Notes: generated by a model from the sequence alone, not told the origin. Counted from the first letter of the stretch, positions 18,421 to 28,570 are shown. The stretch: DNA of 64,000 nucleotides from Clostridium weizhouense (GCF_019431045.1 NZ_JAHXPT010000005.1:1-64000); one strand, 5' to 3'. A program made the numbers and translations.

Positions 18421-19440
18421 TTAGAATTGATTTAAAAATCTCATATCACTTTCATATAATAGTCTGATATCATCTATACCGTACTTAAGCATTACCATTC
18501 TATCAACACCAAATCCAAATGCAAATCCGCTATAAACTTCTGGATCTATTCCACAATTTCTTAATACATTTGGATGTACCATTCCGCATCCTAGTACTTC
18601 TATCCATCCACTACCTTTACATACTTTACAACCTTCTCCCCCACATACGAAACAAGTTGCATCCATTTCAGCGGATGGTTCTGTAAATGGGAAATGATGT
18701 GGTCTAAATTTTGTTACAACTTTATCTCCAAACATCTTTTTAGCAAATAGTTCTAAAGTTCCTTTTAAGTCTGCAAAAGTAACTCCTTTATCTATAACTA
18801 AACCTTCCATTTGATAGAATATAGGTGAATGAGTTGCATCAACTGCATCTGATCTATAAACTTTTCCTGGAGAAATCATCTTTATTGGTGGTTCTTGTTT
18901 TTCCATTGTTCTAATTTGAACTGGAGAGGTTTGGGTTCTTAAAACTATATTATCATTTATATAGAATGTATCTTGCTCACTTCTTGCTGGATGATCCTTT
19001 GGAATATTTAATGCTTCAAAGTTATAATGATCAAGCTCTACTTCTGGACCTTCTTCAACAGTAAATCCCATTGAAATAAAAATTTCCTTCATACTTTCTA
19101 ATGTTAAATCAAGTGGATGTCTTTTTCCTATTACCTTTTTCTTTCCTGGAAGAGAAATATCTATAACTTCACTAGAAAGCTTACTTTGCTTTTCTTTTTG
19201 TTTTATATCACTTGCAATTTGTTCTATTTTATCTTCTAATATGCTTTTTGCTTCATTAACTAATTTACCTATTAGAGGTCTTTCTTCAGGTGATACACTA
19301 CCCATTCCTCTTAATATTGTAGTAAGTTCTCCTTTTTTTCCTAAGAATTTAACTCTTATTTCTTCTAATTCACTGCTTTTTGAAACACTTTCAAGTTTTT
19401 TCAATGCAGCTTCTTGAATTTCTTTAAGTTTTTCTTTCAT
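18421..19440 (-). CDS. pheS: Phenylalanyl-tRNA synthetase alpha subunit
   Basis: This 339-residue catalytic subunit has an N-terminal coiled coil (about 1-90), then the class II core with motif 2 ([19 protein letters not shown]) and motif 3 ([21 protein letters not shown]). A four-cysteine zinc-like loop ([17 protein letters not shown]) is typical of many Firmicute enzymes. It makes the alpha2-beta2 enzyme with pheT directly downstream. The ATG has GGAGAAAAG upstream. Expression is probably governed by tRNA-Phe through the T-box at 19524-19775. Confidence 0.97.
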   Translation of the reverse strand: MKEKLKEIQEAALKKLESVSKSSELEEIRVKFLGKKGELTTILRGMGSVSPEERPLIGKLVNEAKSILEDKIEQIASDIKQKEKQSKLSSEVIDISLPGKKKVIGKRHPLDLTLESMKEIFISMGFTVEEGPEVELDHYNFEALNIPKDHPARSEQDTFYINDNIVLRTQTSPVQIRTMEKQEPPIKMISPGKVYRSDAVDATHSPIFYQMEGLVIDKGVTFADLKGTLELFAKKMFGDKVVTKFRPHHFPFTEPSAEMDATCFVCGGEGCKVCKGSGWIEVLGCGMVHPNVLRNCGIDPEVYSGFAFGFGVDRMVMLKYGIDDIRLLYESDMRFLNQF

Positions 19441-19523
19441 TTCTTTTCTCCTTTCAATATTGGTAATATTTTAAGTTAATATTAAGTACTGTGTTAGACA
19501 CATAATATATGTCTTATTTAAAG

Positions 19524-19775
19524 CAAAAAAAATCCATCCCCCGAAAAGGGACGGATTATCCGCGTTACCACCCTAATTGAAACTTATAATAAATATAAGA
19601 ATCCAACTTAATATTTTAACGGTATTACCGCTAACTACTACTTTAAAACTTCACAGTTAGGACTCCCGAGTGAACTTCAATATTATTTCTTTTAAAAAAG
19701 CTTTCAGTCTATGGCTTTTTCTCCCTGCAAATTTCTTAATATCTACTCTCTCGTTCATAGTCTTTTATTATTTAA
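19524..19775 (-). promoter_or_regulatory. T-box riboswitch of pheST (specifier UUC)
   Basis: On the minus strand the conserved T-box sequence AGGGTGGTAACGCGG lies at 19560-19574. It is followed by a GC-richer terminator stem (CCGTCCC...GGGGGATGG) and a run of eight T. About 100 bases upstream, after TTGAAG, is the triplet TTC (19672-19674), a phenylalanine codon in the specifier position. This agrees with the downstream pheS-pheT genes. Uncharged tRNA-Phe should stabilise the antiterminator. Confidence 0.93.
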
Positions 19776-19833
19776 TTCTATATAATTATACAAATAAACC
19801 ATTTTAATTTCAATAGATTAATCTAACTTTTGT

Positions 19834-20613
19834 TTAAATAGAATTTTGTCGTACCTTTTCATAAATTATAATTGATGTAGCTATTGCTACATTTAAAGAT
19901 TCAGCTCCTCCTGGCATAGGAATTTTTACTCTACTATCTGCTAACTTTAAGACTTCTTCTGAAACACCATTACCTTCATTACCAACAGTAAGTATTACTT
20001 TTCCTGATAATTCTTCTTTAAAAAAATCTTTACTACTTTCAAGAGAAGTTACTAATAATTTAAATCCATCATCTTTTAACTTTTTTATTAATAATAAATC
20101 ATCATCATAATAAATTGGAAGATGAAAAAGCGAACCCATAGTTGCTCTTATTGTCTTTTCATTATATATATCAACTGTTCCTTTTGAAAGTATTATTCCA
20201 TTAACTCCAGCAGCATGTGCAGTTCTAATTATTGTTCCCATGTTTCCCGGATCTTGCAATTTATCACAAAATAAATAAAAATCGCCTGAAACATCAAATT
20301 CTTTTTGTTTCATATCAACCACAGCTATTATACCTTGAGGATTTTCTGTAGATGTTAAATCTTTAAATAAGTTATCTGAAATGCAGTATATCTTTACCTT
20401 ATTTCTTATTTCATCTCCAAAATAAAATTCTATTTTTTCATATGCATTTTTAGTTAAAATTAAATAATCAATATCTAAGTTTGCTTTAAACCCTTCATCA
20501 ATTAATCTAAAACCTTCAATAACATATTTATTATTTTTATTTCTGTTTTTTCTATCTTTTAATTTTTTAGTTTCTTTATATAAATTGTTATCTTTACTTT
20601 CAATAAAAATCAA
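19834..20613 (-). CDS. SpoU/TrmH-family RNA 2'-O-methyltransferase
   Basis: This 259-residue protein has an N-terminal RNA-binding (L30e-like) domain (about 1-95) and a SPOUT domain (about 100-259). The SPOUT motifs are motif 1 KLQDPGNMGTIIRTAHAAG, motif 2 LTVGNEGNGVSEE and motif 3 IPMPGGAESLNVAIATSI. It probably methylates a ribose in 23S rRNA or tRNA; the exact nucleotide is unknown. Such genes often lie next to pheST in Firmicutes (ysgA in Bacillus). The start was taken as TTG at 20613, eight bases after GAGG; the longer frame starts with a GTG inside that site. It is 14 bp from ktrA, probably in one operon. Confidence 0.9.
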   Translation of the reverse strand: MIFIESKDNNLYKETKKLKDRKNRNKNNKYVIEGFRLIDEGFKANLDIDYLILTKNAYEKIEFYFGDEIRNKVKIYCISDNLFKDLTSTENPQGIIAVVDMKQKEFDVSGDFYLFCDKLQDPGNMGTIIRTAHAAGVNGIILSKGTVDIYNEKTIRATMGSLFHLPIYYDDDLLLIKKLKDDGFKLLVTSLESSKDFFKEELSGKVILTVGNEGNGVSEEVLKLADSRVKIPMPGGAESLNVAIATSIIIYEKVRQNSI

Positions 20614-20627
20614 AGTATACACCTCAA

Positions 20628-21296
20628 TTAATTTAATCTTACTATCATTCCTTCAAGCTTACTTAAATCTTTTGCTGATCCTATAGCAACTATTATATCA
20701 TTAGCATTTACAATATCCTCTGCATAAGGAGAAATATTTATATCATCACCTTTTTTAATTGCCATAACATTTATTCCATATTGACTTCTTAACTTTATCT
20801 CTCTTAAACTCTTACCGTTCCATTCTTCTAATGCTTGGATTTCCATTATACTATAATCTGGAGATAGTTCAATATAATCTAATATACTTGATGAAACTAA
20901 ATTATGTGCTACTCTAACTCCCATATCTTGTTCTGGTAAAATCACTCTATCTGCACCTATCTTATATAGGACTTTAGAGTGTATTTTATTATTTGCTTTA
21001 GCTATTATATATTTAACCCCTAGCTCCTTAACAAGTAAAGTTGCCATAACACTTGCTTGTATATTAGCACCAATTGTAACTATTGCAACGTCAAAATTTC
21101 TAAGTCCTAATGTTCTCAATGCATTTTCATCAGTAGCATCCATTTGGACTGCATGCGTAACATTATCAGAAATTTCTTGTATTATATCTTCATCTTTATC
21201 AATTACTAAAACATCATTACCTAATTCATATAGAGTTTCTGCAACAGAAGACCCGAATCTTCCAAGTCCAATTACAACAAATTGTTTATTTGTCAA
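20628..21296 (-). CDS. ktrA: Ktr potassium uptake regulatory subunit KtrA
   Basis: This 222-residue single-unit RCK protein has an N-terminal Rossmann domain with GLGRFG at residues 9-14 and an RCK_C domain (about 140-222). It binds nucleotides and gates the KtrB channel-like transporter in the membrane; in some Firmicutes the C-domain binds c-di-AMP. The length fits KtrA rather than the duplicated TrkA. The start is TTG, with AGGAG upstream. It lies 12 bp after ktrB and before the RNA methyltransferase gene. Confidence 0.9.
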   Translation of the reverse strand: MTNKQFVVIGLGRFGSSVAETLYELGNDVLVIDKDEDIIQEISDNVTHAVQMDATDENALRTLGLRNFDVAIVTIGANIQASVMATLLVKELGVKYIIAKANNKIHSKVLYKIGADRVILPEQDMGVRVAHNLVSSSILDYIELSPDYSIMEIQALEEWNGKSLREIKLRSQYGINVMAIKKGDDINISPYAEDIVNANDIIVAIGSAKDLSKLEGMIVRLN

Positions 21297-21308
21297 ACCA
21301 CTTCACTC

Positions 21309-22655
21309 CTATCCTATTAATATCTTGGCTTCAGGATATTTGTATCCTGTTTTCTTCTTTTTAGTTACTAATGCTAAAATTACCGTTACTGGTCCAACTC
21401 TACCAAAATACATTGTAATTGCTATTACTATTTTACCTATTGTTGATAACTGTTGAGTTACTCCAGTAGTTAATCCTACTGTTCCAAAAGCAGACGTTGC
21501 TTCATAAAGTAAATTTATAAAAGATTGATCTGGTTCTGTTACTGTTAGAATCATAGTGACTACCATTACTAGAATCATTGCAATAACAAGTAATGTGAAA
21601 GCTCTATAAACTATATCTTTTGAAAATCTTCTATTAAAAACTTCAGTATCTTCTCTTCCTCTTAATACAGAAATTACAGTAAACATTAAAATACCGAATG
21701 TAGCTGTTTTTAATCCTCCTGCTGTAGATCCTGATGATCCTCCAATAAACATTAATAGTATTGTTACCAACTTTCCTGACATAGACATTCCATCTGTAGA
21801 GATACTATTAAATCCTGCTGTTCTTGGAGATACAGAGGCAAAATATGCATTTAAAATCTTATCTTTGAAATTCATATTTCCTAATGTATTTGGATTATTA
21901 TATTCAAAAATTAATATTAATAAAAATCCACCTATTATTAATCCAGTAGTCATTAAAAGAACCATTTTAGAATTAGCCGATAATCTTTTAGCACCTTTAT
22001 AATTATATATTTCAAGCCAAACTGCAAATCCCAGTCCTCCAATAATAATCAATATACTTATTGTTAAAAGTATAACTACATTACTTGAATAGCCTACTAA
22101 ACTATTAAAATTTCCAATCAAATCAAATCCTGCATTACAAAAAGCAGATATAGAATGAAATAAACTATAAAAAATACCTTTTACAAAACCAAATCTTGGT
22201 ATAAATTGTGTCGATAATAATAATGCGCCACAAAATTGAACAGAAAATGTTAATGCAAATACATACTGAACCATTCTTACTAAACCTTCAAGATTAAATG
22301 TATTCATAGCTTCCTGCATAAGTAATCTATCTCTTAATGTTATTTTTTTACCTAGCAATATTGCTATAAATGTAGTAAGAGACATGAACCCCAATCCACC
22401 TATTTCTATTAAGATTATAATTATAGTCTGACCAAATGGGCTCCAATAAGTTCCTGTATCTAATGTAACAAGTCCTGTAACACATACTGCTGATGTTGAT
22501 GTAAAAATAGCATCTATAAAATTTGTATATTCACCAGAAACTGATGAAATAGGTAAAGTTAATAAAAGTGCTCCTATTAATATTACTATTGCGAAACCTA
22601 ATGATAATACTTGTACTGCGTCAAGTTTTACCTTTTTAGTTAAATACTTTGCCAT
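21309..22655 (-). CDS. ktrB: Ktr/Trk potassium transporter membrane subunit KtrB
   Basis: This 448-residue TrkH/KtrB-family protein has about eight to ten membrane segments. Four pore-loop repeats are recognisable, for example TSTSAVCVTGLVT, SISAFCNAGFDL, SPRTAGFNSI and SAFGTVGLTTG, each carrying the conserved filter glycine. It brings potassium into the cell with KtrA, coded directly downstream. Length fits KtrB. I looked for a ydaO/c-di-AMP riboswitch in the 260 bases upstream and saw none. Confidence 0.93.
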   Translation of the reverse strand: MAKYLTKKVKLDAVQVLSLGFAIVILIGALLLTLPISSVSGEYTNFIDAIFTSTSAVCVTGLVTLDTGTYWSPFGQTIIIILIEIGGLGFMSLTTFIAILLGKKITLRDRLLMQEAMNTFNLEGLVRMVQYVFALTFSVQFCGALLLSTQFIPRFGFVKGIFYSLFHSISAFCNAGFDLIGNFNSLVGYSSNVVILLTISILIIIGGLGFAVWLEIYNYKGAKRLSANSKMVLLMTTGLIIGGFLLILIFEYNNPNTLGNMNFKDKILNAYFASVSPRTAGFNSISTDGMSMSGKLVTILLMFIGGSSGSTAGGLKTATFGILMFTVISVLRGREDTEVFNRRFSKDIVYRAFTLLVIAMILVMVVTMILTVTEPDQSFINLLYEATSAFGTVGLTTGVTQQLSTIGKIVIAITMYFGRVGPVTVILALVTKKKKTGYKYPEAKILIG

Positions 22656-22888
22656 ATACTCACCTCTAAAGGTTAAATTTTCACCTAATTAAAAATAATA
22701 TTTTATTTTGTCTGTTTTTTATTATTTTTATGTGGATTTTGATATAATATATGCTTCTAATTAGATACTATTAATTCAAGACAGAATTTTTTTATAAAAG
22801 ATTATAAATATAATAACTTAATTAGAGCATATATATTAAATAATTATCAAAAAATTTCATCTAAATAATAATTCTTTAATATATAAAT

Positions 22889-22912
22889 AAAATGCGACCT
22901 AAGTCGCATTTT
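22889..22912 (-). terminator. Terminator of the infC-rpmI-rplT operon
   Basis: A perfect 10-bp stem AAAATGCGAC/GTCGCATTTT with a four-base loop, four bases from the rplT stop codon, followed by a T-rich tract on the minus strand. Confidence 0.85.
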
Positions 22913-22915
22913 AAA

Positions 22916-23275
22916 TTAAGCGTTTATTTGTTTTTTAGCAACTTCTACTAAATCTGCAAACGCTTTTGGATCATTTATAGCTATTTCTGATAACATTTTT
23001 CTGTTTATATCAATTCCTGCTAATTTAATTCCATTCATGAATTTTGAATATGAAAGACCATTCATTCTTGTTGCTGCATTTATTCTAGCAATCCATAATC
23101 TTCTATAATCTCTCTTCTTATTTTTTCTTCCAACATAAGCATTTCTTAATGCTCTAATTACTGATTCGTTAGCAGTTTTAAATAACTTACTCTTTCCACC
23201 GTAGTATCCCTTTGCAAGTTTTAAAACTTTTTTATGATTCTTACGAGCGTTTTTTGCTCTTTTTACTCTTGCCAT
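22916..23275 (-). CDS. rplT: 50S ribosomal protein L20
   Basis: This 119-residue L20 has a highly basic N-terminal helix ([19 protein letters not shown]) and the globular C-terminal RNA-binding domain ([21 protein letters not shown]). It helps early 50S assembly. In Bacillus it also represses its own operon by binding the infC leader, and the leader at 24065-24178 is positioned for the same job. Last gene of the operon. Confidence 0.98.
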   Translation of the reverse strand: MARVKRAKNARKNHKKVLKLAKGYYGGKSKLFKTANESVIRALRNAYVGRKNKKRDYRRLWIARINAATRMNGLSYSKFMNGIKLAGIDINRKMLSEIAINDPKAFADLVEVAKKQINA

Positions 23276-23303
23276 GCTTTAAACCTCCTGTAATCTATCC
23301 AAA

Positions 23304-23501
23304 TTATAGATATGGTAATAATTTCTTCATTACTTTTTCTTGTGATTTTGACACGTAGCCAGCTTTTCTAAGATTTCTCTTTGTTTTAGAACTTTTCTTA
23401 GTTAGGATATGGCTCTTAAAAGCTTTAGCTCTCTTAAGTTTTCCTGTTCCTGTCTTCTTAAATCTTTTTGCTGCACCTCTATGACTTTTCATTTTTGGCA
23501 T
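23304..23501 (-). CDS. rpmI: 50S ribosomal protein L35
   Basis: This 65-residue basic protein has the L35 signature [19 protein letters not shown] and the C-terminal motif [17 protein letters not shown]. It lies 20 bp after infC and 28 bp before rplT, the standard order. A strong GGAGG lies before the ATG. Confidence 0.97.
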   Translation of the reverse strand: MPKMKSHRGAAKRFKKTGTGKLKRAKAFKSHILTKKSSKTKRNLRKAGYVSKSQEKVMKKLLPYL

Positions 23502-23521
23502 GATAAAATCCTCCTCTCAAG

Positions 23522-24034
23522 TTATGCCTTTTTAGGGCCTAAAACCATTGTCATGTTTCTGCCTTCCTTTTTAGGATGTTTTTCTATTTGGCAGACATCT
23601 TGTAATTTATTTGCGAAGTTGTCGAGAATCCTTTGCCCAATATGAGTAAGTTCCATCTCTCTACCTCTAAACCTAACAGTGATTTTAACTTTATCTCCAT
23701 CTAGTAAGAACTTTCTAGCATTTTTTGCTTTTATTTCAATATCGTGTTCTTCTATGGTAAGACCAACTCTTACTTCTTTGATGCTTATAACTTTTTGTTT
23801 TTTCTTTGCTTCTTTTTCTTTTTTAGATTGCTCATATATGAACTTACCGAAGTCCATTATCTTACAAACTGGAGGGTTTGCATTTGGTGAAATCATAACT
23901 AAATCTAATTCTTGTTCATCTGCTATCTTCATAGCTTCTCTTGAAGATATTACACCTAATTGAGATCCATCATTTGCAACTACTCTTAATTCCTTTTGTC
24001 TTATTTCTTCATTAATAAAATAATCTTTACTAAT
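23522..24034 (-). CDS. infC: Translation initiation factor IF-3
   Basis: This 170-residue IF-3 has an N-terminal domain ([23 protein letters not shown]), a lysine-rich linker helix and a C-terminal domain ([34 protein letters not shown]). It binds the 30S subunit and checks the initiator tRNA. The start is the AUU codon at 24034, six bases after GGAGGTG; the frame-based ATG further upstream would add residues not found in the family. AUU starts in infC are a known self-control feature, since IF-3 discriminates against them. Confidence 0.95.
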   Translation of the reverse strand: MSKDYFINEEIRQKELRVVANDGSQLGVISSREAMKIADEQELDLVMISPNANPPVCKIMDFGKFIYEQSKKEKEAKKKQKVISIKEVRVGLTIEEHDIEIKAKNARKFLLDGDKVKITVRFRGREMELTHIGQRILDNFANKLQDVCQIEKHPKKEGRNMTMVLGPKKA

Positions 24035-24064
24035 ACTTTTCACCTCCGAATAGCTATATACATA

Positions 24065-24178
24065 ATAAAAAGACGGCAACATTGCCGTCTTGTATTATCA
24101 CTACTTTAAATCTAGAGATATTAACCATACTAGTAATTTAAAAACTGTATGGTGAGAAACGGCTCTGTTTCTTCTTGA
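24065..24178 (-). promoter_or_regulatory. L20-type leader with attenuator upstream of infC
   Basis: Between the promoter and infC the minus strand carries a segment with GAGCCGTTTCTCACCATAC and, after about 60 bases, a perfect 10-bp hairpin AAGACGGCAA/TTGCCGTCTT (24070-24091) followed by TTTTATT. In Bacillus the infC-rpmI-rplT leader is an attenuator controlled by ribosomal protein L20. Position and layout fit the Rfam L20 leader, but the L20-binding fold was not checked. Confidence 0.75.
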
Positions 24179-24186
24179 CAAAAATT

Positions 24187-24215
24187 ATTTTATCATTTCT
24201 CTTATAATGTGTCAA
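24187..24215 (-). promoter_or_regulatory. Promoter of infC-rpmI-rplT
   Basis: On the minus strand, -35 TTGACA (24210-24215) and -10 TAAAAT (24187-24192) have a 17-bp spacer. The -35 box overlaps the last codons of the preceding ytxC gene. Transcription should start near 24180 and read through the leader. Confidence 0.75.
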
Positions 24216-25110
24216 TACTTTTTACATTTATTTTTTTATTTATACATTTATTGCATCCTGTGCAATATTCTACTCTTTCACCAAATACACTATTTATAGT
24301 CTCTAGAAACTCTTTATTTATAGAATTTTCCTTTTTATGAATGATGATTTTTTTGGGAGTATTTGTGATTAGTCCACTTATCAATACATCTTCAGTACTT
24401 ACATCACTTATTCTTTTACAATCAGCAAATTCTTGCATAAAATTTTTTAACAAATCTCTTTCATCATTATCTGTTACTATATATCCTCCATCATCCTCTA
24501 TTATTATATTTATCAAATCTATTTTACACTCTTGTATATCAACAAAATATTTTAATAGTTTTACAAATTCCTGATATTCTTTTTCAACTATAAAGTCTTC
24601 TACAATCTTTTGTATTATTTTTTCTATATCTTCTCTAAGTTTTCTCATTCTAAATGTAATAAAACCATTTATATTAATTTCTTGTTTTTCTTTTATACAC
24701 TCTCTTATTTCTTCAACTATTCCATTCATTTTATTTAAATAATATACAGAATTCATATCTTTTAAACAATCTTCACATTTTAACACTTTTATTATTTTAT
24801 CTTCTACTTCTAATATTTCATCTTGTTTTAAGAAAAAATAACTTTCTGTCAAAAATTCAAGCATTTCCTTTTTTCTATAATTATCAATTACTATTCTATA
24901 TAAAATATTACTTACATATAAATTAATTATATCTTCTACTTTTTCATTATACGATTCTTCTTCACAAATAATTTTAATAATATGTGTTTCTCCTTCAATA
25001 CTCTCTACTAATCCTATTATTATATCTTTTTTCTTTAATAATTCTCTTAGTTCTTGTAATTCACTTACAAAATCTAAGTCCTCATTATAAGCTAATTTTA
25101 AAACAAGCAT
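24202..25110 (-). CDS. ytxC: YtxC-like sporulation protein
   Basis: This 302-residue protein matches the YtxC-like family of spore-formers, in which B. subtilis ytxC is sporulation-linked; its biochemical role is unknown. It is Glu/Ile/Lys-rich and mostly helical. The central GFITFRMRKLREDIEKIIQKIVEDFIVEKEY resembles the family core. A C-terminal CTGCNKC cluster might bind metal. The start was taken as ATG 25110, eight bases after GGGAG, rather than a GTG inside that site. In Firmicutes it often lies between thrS and infC; here it directly precedes infC. Confidence 0.8.
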   Translation of the reverse strand: MLVLKLAYNEDLDFVSELQELRELLKKKDIIIGLVESIEGETHIIKIICEEESYNEKVEDIINLYVSNILYRIVIDNYRKKEMLEFLTESYFFLKQDEILEVEDKIIKVLKCEDCLKDMNSVYYLNKMNGIVEEIRECIKEKQEININGFITFRMRKLREDIEKIIQKIVEDFIVEKEYQEFVKLLKYFVDIQECKIDLINIIIEDDGGYIVTDNDERDLLKNFMQEFADCKRISDVSTEDVLISGLITNTPKKIIIHKKENSINKEFLETINSVFGERVEYCTGCNKCINKKINVKSIDTL

Positions 25111-25411
25111 GGATTTCACTCCCTTCTTACATTAGTATGTAGTAAAATTAAATGAGTTATGCGAATAAAAAAATTCTTTAATTCCCATTTTAATCGGGTA
25201 TTGTATTTTTAATAATATTGTAGTAACTTTTTATTAGGCACATAAACGAAAATAATATACTAAAGATGCGTTGTTTATTTTTAGCAGACTGGATACAATT
25301 TTAGTTAATATAGATCTATTAACTGAATTTTCTTACACAGTATAACGTAAAGCAAATATACTAATCTGTTATTTTTGATAGTGCCTTAACCAATATTAAA
25401 GGAGCATTATT

Positions 25412-26116
25412 ATGTATTGTTTTATAGATTATAGAGCAACTAAAGAAGAACTGAATAACCTAATCAAACTGAATATAGAGCCCATATTAGTTCCCAAATA
25501 TTCAAATGTATATGAAGCAATAAATGGACATCCAGATATTCAATTGAATATCTTAAAAAATGGATCTAATAATCAAATAATTGTGCAAAAAAATATATGT
25601 AAAGATTTTATAAAAACTTTAAATCATAATAATATAAAATATATTATTTCAAAAACCTCCTTGTCTAATACATATCCTGGAGATATAATTTTAAATTCAT
25701 TAATTCTTGATAACTATTTTATACATAATCTAAAATATACCGATAAAAATCTTTTAAACTCCCAAAATTCTAAAAATTTAATTAATGTTTCTCAAGGTTA
25801 TACTAAATGTTCTGTACTTCCTATTAATGACAAAGCACTTATAACAAGCGATATAGGAATTTATAAAAATTTAACCAATTTAAATTTTGATATTCTTTTA
25901 CTCCCACCTGGTGATATAATTCTTCCTTCATTAAACTATGGATTTATAGGAGGTACTGGTGGAATGATATCTAAAGATAGGATGGCTTTCTTTGGTGAAT
26001 TAGAAAATTATAAATGGGGTAATGAAATCAAAAAATTTCTCTCTAAATATAATGTATCTCCTATTTATTTAAGAAAAGGTAAATTAATAGATAGAGGCAG
26101 TTTACTCATCATTTAA
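25412..26116 (+). CDS. DUF6873-family protein (GME-type fold)
   Basis: This 234-residue soluble protein resembles the clostridial family annotated as DUF6873, GME fold. The fold belongs to the guanidino-group-modifying enzymes (deiminases, amidinotransferases), but no function is known for this family. Typical-looking stretches are VSQGYTKCSVLPINDKALITSD and YGFIGGTGGMISKDRMAFFGE. A cysteine lies in the first stretch, though I cannot say that the catalytic Cys/His/Asp set is present. AAGGAG precedes the ATG. It stands alone on the plus strand, with a terminator downstream. Confidence 0.75.
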   Translation: MYCFIDYRATKEELNNLIKLNIEPILVPKYSNVYEAINGHPDIQLNILKNGSNNQIIVQKNICKDFIKTLNHNNIKYIISKTSLSNTYPGDIILNSLILDNYFIHNLKYTDKNLLNSQNSKNLINVSQGYTKCSVLPINDKALITSDIGIYKNLTNLNFDILLLPPGDIILPSLNYGFIGGTGGMISKDRMAFFGELENYKWGNEIKKFLSKYNVSPIYLRKGKLIDRGSLLII

Positions 26117-26444
26117 ACATCAGTAAAATTTTTAATCATCTTCACTATATAATAATATGATTTTAATTTTGTTCTGTTCCTAATTAATATTCTTATAATT
26201 GTATAAAGAACAAAAAAATATGCCTTAACATTAATTTGTTAAGGCATATTTTTTATATTTCAACCGAATCATTTTATTAATTAAACTTGGTTTATATAAA
26301 TAAATATATATATTGTTTATACTAAAGTCTATATTCTTTTTAAACATTTATAATTCTTATTTAATATAATAACTTTATATTGAGAATTCTGTTTATGATA
26401 ATAATATTAAACCTATTTTAAATATAACTTTTATATCAATATTT
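26117..26444. other. Intergenic region after the DUF6873 gene
   Basis: About 330 bases between convergent genes. It has a strong terminator at 26218-26249; the remaining A/T-rich sequence shows no frame, promoter or other signal that I can support. Confidence 0.6.
26218..26249. terminator. Terminator between DUF6873 gene and hslO
   Basis: A 13-bp perfect stem ATATGCCTTAACA/TGTTAAGGCATAT with a six-base loop, followed by TTTTTTAT on plus and by TTTTTTTG on minus. It could serve both converging transcripts. Confidence 0.85.
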
Positions 26445-27329
26445 TTATTTTGTATTATTTTTTAATAAAGTTCCTATATCTTCAGTTGTAAATTTATATT
26501 TTGTATTACAAAAATTACATACTATTTCTTCTGACTTTCCTTCATCATATATTTCTTGTAAATCACTTTTCCCTATAGAAATTAAAGCTTTTTCTACTTT
26601 TTCTCTAGAACAATCACATTTATATTCTGGATATATTGAATCTAGTATATTTAAATCCATTCCTTCAAAAATAAATTCTAGTATTTCCTCTATAGTTTTT
26701 CCTTCCAATATTAATGAAGTAATAGGTGGAATCTCTTCTAATCTATATGTTACTAAATCTGCTAATAACGGATCTGCACCTGGCATCATTTGAATTATAA
26801 ATCCTCCTGCTGCTTTTATTGATAAATCTTTATCAACTAAAACGCCTAATGATACTGCTGATGGTGTTTGCTCTGATACTGTAAAATAATAAGCAAAATC
26901 TTCTGCAATTTCCCCACTATATATTGGCACTTGACCTACATATGGATCTTTTAAACCTAAATCTTTTATTACATATAAAAGACCATCTTTACCAATAGCA
27001 CCACCAACATCTAATTTACCTTTTTCATTAAGTTCTTTATTTATATGAGGGTTTCCTATAAAGCCTTTAACACTTGCATCATTATGAGCAGTTATTGTTA
27101 TACCACTTGCTTCTCCCCCTCCATTGATTTTTAATGTAACTGATTCTTTATCAGATTTTAGTGTAGTACCCATTAATGTTCCTGCTGTAAGCATTCTTCC
27201 TAATGCTGCAGCTGCTACTGGAGTACAATCATGTATTTTACTTCCTTCACTAACTAAATTGGTTGTAATCCCTCCAATTATTCTAATCATACCTTCTTTT
27301 GCTGTTGCTCTAACAATTTTGTCTTTCAT
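26445..27329 (-). CDS. hslO: Redox-regulated chaperone Hsp33
   Basis: This 294-residue Hsp33 holds unfolded proteins under oxidative stress. The C-terminal zinc switch is complete: Cys 238 and 240 (CDC) and Cys 271 and 274 (CNFC). The core carries [27 protein letters not shown] family sequence and [14 protein letters not shown]. The start was taken as ATG 27329, eight bases after GGAGG, instead of the ATG five codons upstream that overlaps this site. It lies directly after a methyltransferase gene and is likely co-transcribed. Confidence 0.95.
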   Translation of the reverse strand: MKDKIVRATAKEGMIRIIGGITTNLVSEGSKIHDCTPVAAAALGRMLTAGTLMGTTLKSDKESVTLKINGGGEASGITITAHNDASVKGFIGNPHINKELNEKGKLDVGGAIGKDGLLYVIKDLGLKDPYVGQVPIYSGEIAEDFAYYFTVSEQTPSAVSLGVLVDKDLSIKAAGGFIIQMMPGADPLLADLVTYRLEEIPPITSLILEGKTIEEILEFIFEGMDLNILDSIYPEYKCDCSREKVEKALISIGKSDLQEIYDEGKSEEIVCNFCNTKYKFTTEDIGTLLKNNTK

Positions 27330-27343
27330 AAATATCGCCTCCA

Positions 27344-28084
27344 TTATTTACTTACAACGTAAACTATTCTTTCACTCTTTTCATCCACGTCTTTATTAAT
27401 GTATCCCTCAAATTTCCCAATCACTTTAAAACCACATTGTCTCAAAGCTTTCTCTATATATTCTTCCTTATAAGCTTTTTCTATATGTTCTTCTTCAAAC
27501 TTTTCATATAAACTAGTATTCTTATCCTTAACGAAAAAGGTTAAAAACATATTTAATACTTCATCTTCAAAAACATTTTCCCATGTATAAAAAACCTCAT
27601 CTGAATTATATGTATATATATTATTCCCTAATATATTTGATAACTTATAATAAGAGTTTATGTCAAATATAAATAATCCATCTTCTTTTAAATGATCATA
27701 TACACCTTTGAAGTATTCAATTAAATCCTCATTATCTGTAATATAATTAGTTGAATCAAGTACAGATGTTATTAAATTAAACTTATGATTTAATGACAAA
27801 TCACACATATCTTGACATATTATTTTAGCTTTAATTTTGTTTTTTTTAAATTTATTAAAAGCTATATTTAACATATCTTCTGATAAGTCTACAGCATAAA
27901 TATTTTTAAAATATTTAGCAACATTTACACCTACATTACCTGTCCCACATGCTAAATCTAAATAATCTTCATATTGTATTTGATATTCTTTACATAACTC
28001 TAATATTCTATTACTAACTAAATTATAATCTATATCTTCATATATTAATTTATCATAAATATTTGCAAACTCTCCATAAGCCAT
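27344..28084 (-). CDS. Class I SAM-dependent methyltransferase
   Basis: This 246-residue protein has a Rossmann-fold methyltransferase core: motif [15 protein letters not shown] near residue 43, an acidic loop AVDLSEDML and the motif [16 protein letters not shown]. The closest group by appearance is the firmicute YqeM/UbiE-like small-molecule or tRNA-type methyltransferases; the substrate is unknown. It is followed within 14 bp by hslO, a pairing consistent with one operon. Confidence 0.88.
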   Translation of the reverse strand: MAYGEFANIYDKLIYEDIDYNLVSNRILELCKEYQIQYEDYLDLACGTGNVGVNVAKYFKNIYAVDLSEDMLNIAFNKFKKNKIKAKIICQDMCDLSLNHKFNLITSVLDSTNYITDNEDLIEYFKGVYDHLKEDGLFIFDINSYYKLSNILGNNIYTYNSDEVFYTWENVFEDEVLNMFLTFFVKDKNTSLYEKFEEEHIEKAYKEEYIEKALRQCGFKVIGKFEGYINKDVDEKSERIVYVVSK

Positions 28085-28235
28085 AAGTTGTTAACCATCC
28101 TTAAATATAATTATTCCAACAATTATATTATATCTTAATACTTAATTAGTCAACTTTATGGCTTATTTTATAGACTATATAAATTTACTTTAAAATATAT
28201 AAACATTTCTATTATGTTTTATATGATTTAATATA

Positions 28236-28511
28236 TTATTTTTCTTTATCTTGAATACCATCATTACCATCTACTATTTGATTATTAGTTGGCATTTTAA
28301 GTTGTTTTTTACGTTTAGTCATAAGTCCTCCTATACGTCCAGTCTCTTCTGCTGAAAGACCACCCCAACCTTCTTTATTTACTTTATCACTTAAGCCTAG
28401 TTCTTCTGCAATTTCATATTTAAGTTTTTCTCTCATCTTTTCAAGTTCTGTAAGTTCTTTATTTGATTTTATTTTTGATTTTATTATTTTTTTTAACGGT
28501 GTACTACTCAT
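28236..28511 (-). CDS. Small acid-soluble spore protein, alpha/beta type
   Basis: This 91-residue SASP saturates and protects spore DNA. The family motifs are both visible: KLKYEIAEELGL (with EIA, the GPR protease cleavage region) and GWGGLSAEETGRIGGLMTKRKKQ (second DNA-contact motif). The N-terminal basic extension and the C-terminal tail are longer than in the major SASPs. In C. perfringens a variant of this general type (Ssp4) contributes to heat resistance; whether this is its orthologue is not settled. It would be made in the forespore, but no sigma-G promoter was identified. Confidence 0.9.
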   Translation of the reverse strand: MSSTPLKKIIKSKIKSNKELTELEKMREKLKYEIAEELGLSDKVNKEGWGGLSAEETGRIGGLMTKRKKQLKMPTNNQIVDGNDGIQDKEK

Positions 28512-28570
28512 CTATCTATCAACTCCTCTCAAAAAATAAATAATAAAATTTTAAAATTAAACTACTTATT

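Noticed and set aside
22656..22888. c-di-AMP (ydaO) riboswitch upstream of ktrB
   Set aside because: The region is A/T-rich and lacks the conserved ydaO elements; only a loose inverted repeat near 22748-22835 was seen.
23679..23963. Plus-strand frame opposite infC
   Set aside because: It lies wholly inside infC in antisense and has no start signals.
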